Made by a program: the position numbers and the translations under genes | NCBI RefSeq assembly: GCF_900091725.1 | Contig: NZ_FMBW01000045.1 | Coordinates: 1-64,000, forward strand | Direction of reading: 5' to 3' | Length of the DNA stretch: 64,000 nucleotides | DNA from: Streptomyces sp. DvalAA-43 | GTDB taxonomy: Bacteria; Actinomycetota; Actinomycetes; Streptomycetales; Streptomycetaceae | The notes under the pieces: model-generated | Told to the model about the DNA's origin: nothing | Database searches by the model: none | Seen by the model: only the letters and a program-made list of their open reading frames with translations | Shown: positions 58,883 to 64,000 of the stretch, piece by piece | Position numbering within the stretch: the first letter of the stretch is position 1 | How the letters are laid out: every line of letters begins with the position of its first letter

Positions 58883-58888
58883 GATAGT
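58883..58888 (+). promoter_or_regulatory. Putative -10 of the Trp-associated membrane protein gene
   Basis: GATAGT ends 7 nt before GTG 58896, 11 bp after the trpE stop; suggests an independent leaderless start. Confidence 0.4.
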
Positions 58889-58895
58889 GGAGTAC

Positions 58896-59546
58896 GTGAG
58901 TGCTGTCCCCGTACCCCAGCCCCGTGCCCGAGCCGTCACCGCGTCCGACGCCTCGGGAAGCCGCCGCAGCCTGGCCGCCGGTCTGCTCCTCGGGGCGGCC
59001 GGCGCCACCGTCGTCCTGCTCGCCTCCGGCCAGACCTGGGCCGAGGGCAAGGCGTCCGTCGGCGGCGGCTCGCTGCCGCTGACCGCCGACGGCCAGGACG
59101 TCACCGGCCTCCCGGCGGCCCTCGCCATAGTGGGCCTGGCCGCCCTGGTCGCCGTCTTCGCCGTCCGTGGCGCCTCCCGGCTGCTCGTCGCCGGGCTCCT
59201 CGCCCTCAGCGGCCTCGGCGCCGGACTGAGCGCCTGCCTCGGCGCCGCCGACAGCGCGGCGCTCGACGAGAAGGCCGCCCAGACCACCGGCGACGCCTCG
59301 GCGACCATCGGCGCCCTCGCCCACACCGCATGGCCCTACGTCACCGCGGCCGGCGGCCTGCTGATCCTGCTCGCCGGGCTGCTCGCCCTGCGGTACGGGA
59401 AGCTCTGGCCCACCATGTCGGGACGGTACGAACGGGACGGCACCCCCCGCCCCCGCAAGGCCGCCCGCGCCACCGTGGACCCGGACCGGCCCGAGGACCT
59501 CTGGAAGGCCCTGGACCGCGGCGAGGACCCGACGCGCGAGGCATGA
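58896..59546 (+). CDS. Trp biosynthesis-associated membrane protein (TIGR02234)
   Basis: A 216-aa four-helix membrane protein found next to trp genes in actinobacteria. Helices: SLAAGLLLGAAGATVVLLASG, LPAALAIVGLAALVAVFAV, LLVAGLLALSGLGAGLSACL and YVTAAGGLLILLAGLLAL; the extracytoplasmic loop between helices 1 and 2 has GQTWAEGKASVGGGSLPLTADGQ, whose TW is family-typical. C-terminus is cytoplasmic and charged. Role in tryptophan metabolism unknown. GTG 58896 fits the -10 spacing; GTG 58887 would add MEY. Confidence 0.88.
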   Translation: MSAVPVPQPRARAVTASDASGSRRSLAAGLLLGAAGATVVLLASGQTWAEGKASVGGGSLPLTADGQDVTGLPAALAIVGLAALVAVFAVRGASRLLVAGLLALSGLGAGLSACLGAADSAALDEKAAQTTGDASATIGALAHTAWPYVTAAGGLLILLAGLLALRYGKLWPTMSGRYERDGTPRPRKAARATVDPDRPEDLWKALDRGEDPTREA

Positions 59547-59577
59547 CCCCCAGCTCACGTCGTACCCGCACGTACGG

Positions 59578-59658
59578 GACAATGAAGCCGAGCTCTCAGC
59601 ACAGCGGCACCAACAGCGGCACCAGCTTTGCGTACAGCGATACCAACAGCGCAACACC
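59578..59658 (+). promoter_or_regulatory. Promoter and period-12 repeat leader of the HGxxPAAW gene
   Basis: A -10-like GACAAT at 59578-59583 would start an about 84-nt leader. Four 12-bp units begin at 59602, 59614, 59635 and 59647 (CAGCGGCACCAA type). The gene start 59674 has a good AAGGAG. The repeats could form an RNA structure or be neutral. Confidence 0.45.
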
Positions 59659-59673
59659 AACAAGGAGCAACTC

Positions 59674-59922
59674 ATGGCGGGCAGCAGCCACGGACACACC
59701 CCGGCCGCCTGGACCGGTGTCATCATCTCCTTCATCGGCTTCTGCGTCGCAGGCGTCTTCATGGTCGCGGCCAACCCCGTCGGCTTCTGGGCCGGAATCG
59801 CCGTCGTCCTCCTCGGCGGGGTCATCGGTCTCGCGATGAAGGCCGCAGGTCTCGGCATGCCGAAGGAGTCGGCGGAGATGGCCCAGGCGCGGGCCCGCGC
59901 CGGACAGGCACAGCTCTCCTGA
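59674..59922 (+). CDS. HGxxPAAW-family small membrane protein
   Basis: An 82-aa protein beginning MAGSSHGHTPAAWTGVI, which contains the defining HGxxPAAW motif (residues 6-13), and two hydrophobic helices (GVIISFIGFCVAGVFMVAAN; FWAGIAVVLLGGVIGLAM), then a charged Ala/Glu/Gln tail. Function unknown; in Streptomyces it sits next to Trp-associated genes. ATG 59674 has AAGGAG 8 nt upstream. A stem-loop follows the stop. Confidence 0.9.
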   Translation: MAGSSHGHTPAAWTGVIISFIGFCVAGVFMVAANPVGFWAGIAVVLLGGVIGLAMKAAGLGMPKESAEMAQARARAGQAQLS

Positions 59923-59949
59923 CGCCACGCGGCACCCGTTCGCACACGA

Positions 59950-59974
59950 GGCGCAGCCCGGACCGGGCTGCGCC
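59950..59974 (+). terminator. Stem-loop after the HGxxPAAW gene
   Basis: GGCGCAGCCC (59950-59959) and GGGCTGCGCC (59965-59974), 5-nt loop, followed by TT, 27 nt after the stop and before the DUF2752 gene. Confidence 0.75.
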
Positions 59975-59990
59975 TTCCCGCGTCAGCGGG

Positions 59991-59996
59991 GACAAT
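59991..59996 (+). promoter_or_regulatory. Putative -10 of the DUF2752 gene
   Basis: GACAAT ends 6 nt before GTG 60003, no Shine-Dalgarno; leaderless arrangement. Confidence 0.45.
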
Positions 59997-60002
59997 CACC
60001 GG

Positions 60003-60491
60003 GTGGACGCATCGCCTACCCCCGCAGCCGCAGTGCCGGCCCCGGCCCCCGGCCCCGGACAGCCGCCGGTCTTCCCCCCGGCCCCCGTGCCCGCCTCGCG
60101 CATCCGGCGGCTGGCCACGCCGGTGGGCGTCATGGCCGCCGTCGTCGGCGCGTTCGGCTACGTCGGTGCCGTGGACCCCAACCAGCCCGGCCACTACCCG
60201 CTCTGCCCGCTGCTCCGGTTCACCGGGATCTACTGTCCGGGCTGCGGAGGGCTGCGCAGCGCCCACGCCGTCGCGCACGGCGACATCGCCGCCGCCCTCG
60301 GCTCCAACGCGCTCGCCGTCGTCGGCTACGCGGCCTTCGCCGTCCTGTGGACCGTCTGGACGGTCCGCGCCGCCCGGGGCAGGCCCATGAGCATCGCCGC
60401 GAAGCCCGTCGTCTGGTGGGGGATCGGCGCCGTGCTGCTGGTCTTCTCGGTCGTCCGGAATCTACCGTTCGGTTCTTTTCTGGCCCCCTGA
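60003..60491 (+). CDS. DUF2752 membrane protein
   Basis: A 162-aa protein with a Pro/Ala-rich N-terminal tail (about 1-36) and three hydrophobic helices. The family motif is the cysteine-containing loop YPLCPLLRFTGIYCPGCGGLRSAHAVAHGD; CPGCGGLR is the DUF2752 signature, possibly a metal or redox site. Function unknown. It has its own likely leaderless promoter and sits between the HGxxPAAW gene and trpC. Confidence 0.9.
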   Translation: MDASPTPAAAVPAPAPGPGQPPVFPPAPVPASRIRRLATPVGVMAAVVGAFGYVGAVDPNQPGHYPLCPLLRFTGIYCPGCGGLRSAHAVAHGDIAAALGSNALAVVGYAAFAVLWTVWTVRAARGRPMSIAAKPVVWWGIGAVLLVFSVVRNLPFGSFLAP

Positions 60492-60606
60492 ATGCCCAGG
60501 TAGTGGGACATTCACCCGCCGGATTCGAGCCAGTCGCCCTCCTGCGGATAGCATTGACATGGCTGATCCTGTTCCCTCATCACCGTCCCGGAAGGGGGCC
60601 GCTCGC

Positions 60607-61416
60607 GTGAGTGTGCTCGACGAGATCATCGACGGCGTACGCGCCGACCTCGCAGAGCGGCAGGCGCGTGTCAGCCTCGACGAGCTGAAGGAGCGCGCCG
60701 CGCGCGCTCCGGGAGCCAAGGACGGAGTCGCCGCCCTGCGCGGCGAGGGCGTCACCGTCATCTGCGAGGTCAAGCGTTCCAGCCCCTCCAAGGGGGCCCT
60801 GGCCGCGATCGCCGACCCGGCCGCGCTCGCCGCGGACTACGAGGCGGGCGGCGCGTCCGTCATCTCGGTCCTCACCGAGGAGCGCCGCTTCGGCGGCTCG
60901 CTCGCCGACCTGGAGGCCGTCCGCGCCAAGGTCGACATCCCGGTCCTGCGCAAGGACTTCATCGTCACCTCCTACCAGCTCTGGGAGGCCCGTGCCTACG
61001 GCGCCGACCTCGCCCTGCTGATCGTCGCCGCCCTCGACCAGGAGGCCCTGGTCTCCCTGATCGAGCGCGCCGAGTCCATCGGCCTGACGCCGCTGGTCGA
61101 GGTGCACGACGAGGAGGAGGTGGAGCGTGCCGTGGACGCCGGGGCCAAGATCATCGGTGTCAACGCGCGCAACCTCAAGGACCTCAAGGTCGACCGCTCC
61201 ACCTTCGAGCGCGTCGCCCCCGAGATCCCCGACCGCATCGTCAAGGTCGCCGAGTCCGGCGTCCGCGGTCCGCACGACCTGATCGCGTACGCCAACGCGG
61301 GCGCCGACGCGGTGCTCGTGGGCGAGTCGCTGGTCACCGGCCGCGACCCCCGGGCCGCCGTCGCCGACCTGGTCGCCGCCGGCGCCCACCCCGCGCTCCG
61401 GCACGGACGGGGCTGA
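60607..61416 (+). CDS. trpC: Indole-3-glycerol-phosphate synthase TrpC
   Basis: (beta/alpha)8 enzyme converting CdRP to indole-3-glycerol phosphate. The 269-aa protein has catalytic EVKRSSPSKGAL, VISVLTEERRFGGSLADL, PVLRKDFIVTSYQLWEAR, VEVHDEEEVERAV, INARNLKDLKVD-type GVNARNL, and AESGVRGPHDL. GTG 60607 has GGAAGGGGG upstream; ATG 60559 would add 16 residues. Mono-functional (no TrpF fusion), consistent with PriA supplying TrpF. First gene of trpC-trpM-trpB-trpA. Confidence 0.96.
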   Translation: MSVLDEIIDGVRADLAERQARVSLDELKERAARAPGAKDGVAALRGEGVTVICEVKRSSPSKGALAAIADPAALAADYEAGGASVISVLTEERRFGGSLADLEAVRAKVDIPVLRKDFIVTSYQLWEARAYGADLALLIVAALDQEALVSLIERAESIGLTPLVEVHDEEEVERAVDAGAKIIGVNARNLKDLKVDRSTFERVAPEIPDRIVKVAESGVRGPHDLIAYANAGADAVLVGESLVTGRDPRAAVADLVAAGAHPALRHGRG

Positions 61417-61424
61417 CCCCGACC

Positions 61425-61643
61425 GTGTCCGCCCACCGTCCCGCGTCCCGTGTCCGGCCGGGCCTGCGCCCCGCCGGTACGACGGCCGCCCGGGACCCGC
61501 ACGCCCCGCTGGCGCGCGGCTGCCGCCCCCGTGGCTGCCGCGCCCCCGCGCGCCGCGTGCACGGCAGGCGGGTGCGGTACGTGATCGGCGACGAGCCCGG
61601 CCAGGTCAACGGCATGCGATGGCGCACGGGGACCGCGCTGTAG
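61425..61643 (+). CDS. trpM: TrpM (TrpX), small protein of the trp operon
   Basis: A 72-aa Arg-rich protein 8 nt after trpC. The C-terminal part HGRRVRYVIGDEPGQVNGM matches my memory of the S. coelicolor trpM/trpX product, a small protein reported to modulate tryptophan synthesis and development. The N-terminal half is Arg/Pro/Ala-rich with CRPRGCRAPARR. GTG 61425 lacks a good ribosome site, so a later start is possible. No known domain; regulatory role is from family knowledge, not visible here. Confidence 0.7.
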   Translation: MSAHRPASRVRPGLRPAGTTAARDPHAPLARGCRPRGCRAPARRVHGRRVRYVIGDEPGQVNGMRWRTGTAL

Positions 61644-61780
61644 CGAGCCCCGGCCGACGTACCCGCACCACTCCTGCCGTACGTACGACCGCACCGCCCG
61701 ACCGATCGCCGGTCGCGGTGGCGCTCCGCTCACGGCGCATACGGTGAACCCACCCATTGCGATGTCGAGGAGCACGTCGG

Positions 61781-63061
61781 ATGTCATCTGACTTCTTCAT
61801 TCCGGACCCGGAGGGTCTGATCCCCAGCGCCGAGGGGTATTTCGGTGCGTTCGGCGGCAAGTTCATCCCGGAGGCGCTCGTCGCCGCCGTGGACGAGGTC
61901 GCCGTCGAGTACGACAAGGCCAAGGCCGACCCGGCCTTCGCCGCGGAGCTCAACGAGCTCATGGTCAACTACACCGGTCGGCCCAGCGCGCTGACCGAGG
62001 TCCCGCGCTTCGCGGAGCACGCGGGCGGCGCCCGGGTCTTCCTCAAGCGCGAGGACCTCAACCACACCGGCTCGCACAAGATCAACAACGTGCTGGGCCA
62101 GGCGCTGCTCACCAAGCGCATGGGCAAGACCCGGGTCATCGCCGAGACCGGCGCCGGGCAGCACGGCGTCGCCACCGCGACCGCCTGCGCGCTCTTCGGC
62201 CTCGAATGCACCATCTACATGGGTGAGATCGACACCGAGCGGCAGGCGCTGAACGTGGCGCGGATGCGGATGCTCGGCGCCGAGGTCATCGCCGTGAAGT
62301 CCGGCTCCAGGACCCTGAAGGACGCCATCAACGAGGCGTTCCGCGACTGGGTCGCCAATGTGGACCGCACGCACTACCTCTTCGGCACCGTCGCGGGACC
62401 GCACCCCTTCCCGGCCATGGTCCGCGACTTCCACCGGGTCATCGGCGTCGAGGCCCGCCGCCAGATCCTGGAGCGCACCGGCCGGCTGCCGGACGCCGCC
62501 ATCGCCTGCGTCGGCGGCGGTTCCAACGCCATCGGGCTCTTCCACGCCTTCATCCCGGACGCGCACGTGAGGCTGATCGGCTGCGAGCCCGCCGGACACG
62601 GCGTGGAGACCGGCGAGCACGCGGCGACCCTGAACGCGGGCGAGCCCGGCATCCTGCACGGCTCGCGCAGCTACGTCCTCCAGGACGACGAGGGCCAGAT
62701 CACCGAGCCCTACTCCATCTCGGCCGGTCTCGACTACCCGGGCATCGGCCCGGAGCACTCGTACCTCAAGGACATCGGCCGCGGCGAGTACCGCGCGGTC
62801 ACCGACGACGCGGCGATGCAGTCGCTGCTTCTCCTCTCCCGCACCGAGGGGATCATCCCGGCCATCGAGAGCGCCCACGCGCTGGCCGGCGCCCTGGAGG
62901 TCGGCAAGGAGCTCGGCAAGGACGGGCTGATCGTGGTCAATCTCTCCGGCCGCGGCGACAAGGACATGGACACGGCGGCCCGCTACTTCGGGCTGTACGA
63001 CGGGGCCGACGGCACCGTCGAGGCCGATGTGGCCGACGGGGAAGCGGAGGTCACCAAGTGA
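61781..63061 (+). CDS. trpB: Tryptophan synthase beta chain TrpB
   Basis: PLP enzyme condensing indole and serine. The 426-aa protein has the PLP lysine in NHTGSHKINN (Lys about 100), VIAETGAGQHGVATA (catalytic Glu), ECTIYMG, and the phosphate loop CVGGGSNAIG. ATG 61781 has GAGGAG 9 nt upstream and is separated from trpM by 137 bp. The C-terminus has an acidic extension (about 15 residues). Its stop overlaps trpA as GTGA. Confidence 0.98.
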   Translation: MSSDFFIPDPEGLIPSAEGYFGAFGGKFIPEALVAAVDEVAVEYDKAKADPAFAAELNELMVNYTGRPSALTEVPRFAEHAGGARVFLKREDLNHTGSHKINNVLGQALLTKRMGKTRVIAETGAGQHGVATATACALFGLECTIYMGEIDTERQALNVARMRMLGAEVIAVKSGSRTLKDAINEAFRDWVANVDRTHYLFGTVAGPHPFPAMVRDFHRVIGVEARRQILERTGRLPDAAIACVGGGSNAIGLFHAFIPDAHVRLIGCEPAGHGVETGEHAATLNAGEPGILHGSRSYVLQDDEGQITEPYSISAGLDYPGIGPEHSYLKDIGRGEYRAVTDDAAMQSLLLLSRTEGIIPAIESAHALAGALEVGKELGKDGLIVVNLSGRGDKDMDTAARYFGLYDGADGTVEADVADGEAEVTK

Positions 63062-63870
63062 GCGGCAACGTGGAGCTGTTGAACACCTCCCTCGCGCAGG
63101 CGAAGGCGGAGGACCGGGCCGCGCTCATCGCGTACCTCCCGGCCGGATTCCCGACCGTCGACGGCGGGATCGAGGCCGTGAAGGCGGTCGTGGCGGGCGG
63201 CGCCGACATCGTCGAGGTGGGGCTGCCGCACAGCGACCCGGTGCTCGACGGACCGGTCATCCAGACCGCCGACGACATCGCCCTGCGCGGCGGCGTGAAG
63301 ATCGCCGACGTGATGCGCACGGTCCGCGAGGCGTACGAGGCCACGGGTGTCCCGATCCTCGTCATGACGTACTGGAACCCCATCGACCGCTACGGCGTCG
63401 AGCGCTTCACCGCCGAGCTCGCCGAGGCGGGCGGCGCCGGGTGCATCCTGCCCGACCTGCCCGTCCAGGAGTCCGCCCTGTGGCGCGAGCACGCCGACAA
63501 GCACGGTCTCGCGACCGTCTTCGTCGTCGCGCCGAGCAGCAAGGACGAGCGCCTCGCCACCATCACCGCGGCCGGTTCCGGCTTCGTCTACGCGGCCTCG
63601 CTGATGGGGGTCACCGGCACCCGCGAGTCGGTCGGCGAGCAGGCCCAGGACCTGGTCACGCGCACCCGCGCCACCACGTCCCTCCCGGTCTGCGTCGGCC
63701 TGGGCGTCTCCAACGCCCGGCAGGCCGCCGAGGTGGCGGGCTTCGCCGACGGGGTGATCGTCGGCTCCGCCTTCGTCAAGGCGATGCTGGAAGCCCCCGA
63801 TGAGCAGGCCGGTCTGGCAGCCGTCCGCTCCCTGGCGGGCGAACTCGCCGAAGGCGTTCGAAAGCGCTGA
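63058..63870 (+). CDS. trpA: Tryptophan synthase alpha chain TrpA
   Basis: (beta/alpha)8 subunit releasing indole from indole-3-glycerol phosphate for TrpB. The 270-aa protein shows the catalytic Glu in DIVEVGLPHSDPVLDGPVIQ, the catalytic Asp in CILPDLPVQE, TYWNPIDRYG, and the phosphate-binding GVTGTRE and VGLGVS. The first motif differs slightly from the common VEIGVPFSDP. GTG 63058 overlaps the trpB stop (GTGA). Followed by a terminator. Confidence 0.97.
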   Translation: MSGNVELLNTSLAQAKAEDRAALIAYLPAGFPTVDGGIEAVKAVVAGGADIVEVGLPHSDPVLDGPVIQTADDIALRGGVKIADVMRTVREAYEATGVPILVMTYWNPIDRYGVERFTAELAEAGGAGCILPDLPVQESALWREHADKHGLATVFVVAPSSKDERLATITAAGSGFVYAASLMGVTGTRESVGEQAQDLVTRTRATTSLPVCVGLGVSNARQAAEVAGFADGVIVGSAFVKAMLEAPDEQAGLAAVRSLAGELAEGVRKR

Positions 63871-63900
63871 ATCGGGTGTAACCCAAACGGGTGGACCTGG

Positions 63901-63930
63901 ACCGGGGAGGCACGCGCGTGCCTCCCCGGT
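63901..63930 (+). terminator. Terminator after trpA
   Basis: A perfect 30-bp palindrome, arms ACCGGGGAGGCACGC and complement, 31 nt after the trpA stop, followed by TCGTTG. It would form a strong stem in RNA (a few central bases unpaired). Confidence 0.85.
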
Positions 63931-63944
63931 TCGTTGCTGCGGGT

Positions 63945-64000
63945 GTGAGCGAGAAGAACGAACAGGGAAAAAGGGCCGCGCGAGACCGGCTCGTACAGCA
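63945..64000 (+). CDS. DsbA-like thioredoxin-domain gene, 3' end beyond window
   Basis: GTG 63945 opens a frame reading MSEKNEQGKRAARDRLVQ to the window edge. It resembles the basic N-terminus of the DsbA-like protein at 32279-33094 (MSKRNSQANKSAARERLRAE), and in Streptomyces a similar thioredoxin-domain gene usually follows trpA (memory). Only 18 codons are visible, so the identity is provisional. No Shine-Dalgarno. Confidence 0.5.
   Translation, partial: MSEKNEQGKRAARDRLVQ

Noticed and set aside
60549..60582. TTGACA at 60554-60559 as the trpC promoter
   Set aside because: No acceptable -10 lies 16-19 bp downstream; an alternative TAGCAT -10 lacks a -35. Promoter left unassigned.
1..64000. 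tRNA genes, rRNA genes, CRISPR arrays, insertion sequences, prophage or attachment sites
   Set aside because: No cloverleaf with CCA-type ends, no spaced identical repeats of CRISPR size, no transposase or integrase motifs were seen in any intergenic region.

Overview
The window is a stretch of high-GC actinobacterial chromosome, almost certainly Streptomyces or a very close relative. The evidence is the strong G/C bias at third codon positions, frequent GTG starts, the dcw gene order with a DivIVA carrying a Pro/Gln/Gly-rich linker, a PriA-type HisA with no trpF, and the small gene trpM between trpC and trpB. From memory, the order also matches the S. coelicolor region running from ftsI down to trpA. 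It is core chromosome. I see no integrase, transposase, phage gene, tRNA, rRNA or CRISPR array.

Layout. (1) 1-16250, plus strand: the division and cell wall cluster ftsI(partial)-murE-murF-mraY-murD-ftsW-murG-ftsQ-ftsZ-pgeF/ylmD-ylmE-sepF-ylmG-divIVA. It makes lipid II, supplies the septal transpeptidase and flippase/polymerase, and builds the Z-ring and polar growth machinery. A near-perfect terminator follows divIVA. (2) 16251-23219: ileS on the minus strand behind a T-box leader, then dksA/traR-like, lspA, rluD and a GNAT gene on the plus strand. (3) 23237-35288: a mostly exported or envelope-facing set, comprising a Tat-dependent GH95-like hydrolase, a CPA1 antiporter, an MscS channel, a dienelactone-hydrolase-like protein, an M43 metalloprotease, a PhoD phosphatase, a membrane-anchored DsbA-like protein with a membrane partner, and a DUF2252 protein. 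(4) 35469-48215: dnaE, a small conserved protein, a NYN-domain protein, an ABC-2 exporter pair, a membrane protein, a YbaK-type deacylase, a LON-domain protein, a TPR-like protein and a beta-helix/membrane protein. (5) 48354-54274: his operon hisD-hisC-hisB-(55-aa membrane protein)-hisH-priA-ridA-hisF, closed by a strong terminator. (6) 54334-57365: an ArsR/MFS pair, a TIGR03085 protein and hisI. (7) 57379-63930: trpE, a Trp-associated membrane protein, an HGxxPAAW protein, a DUF2752 protein, trpC-trpM-trpB-trpA and a terminator, then the first codons of another DsbA-like gene at the window edge.

How the genes work together. MurE, MurF, MurD, MraY and MurG are successive steps to lipid II; FtsW and FtsI use it at the septum; FtsQ, FtsZ and SepF build the divisome and DivIVA directs tip growth. 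The his and trp blocks are linked because PriA should serve as both HisA and TrpF. hisG, hisE, trpD, trpG and murC are not in the window and must lie elsewhere.

The most interesting small-scale signals are these: a duplicated hisB start separated by a 119-bp insert that keeps ATGA coupling through a 40-codon mini-ORF; a translational T-box on ileS with both alternative folds readable; a histone-H1-like lysine tail on a DksA/TraR zinc-finger protein that lacks the fourth cysteine; about a dozen genes whose -10 hexamer lies 6-8 nt before the start codon, suggesting leaderless mRNAs; twin TTGCGCAA palindromes on the ArsR promoter; several short tandem repeats; and a thiol oxidoreductase paired with a membrane protein of unknown family. 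I found no clearly undescribed multi-gene system. Coordinates come from reading the sequence and the supplied translations; no database search was possible.
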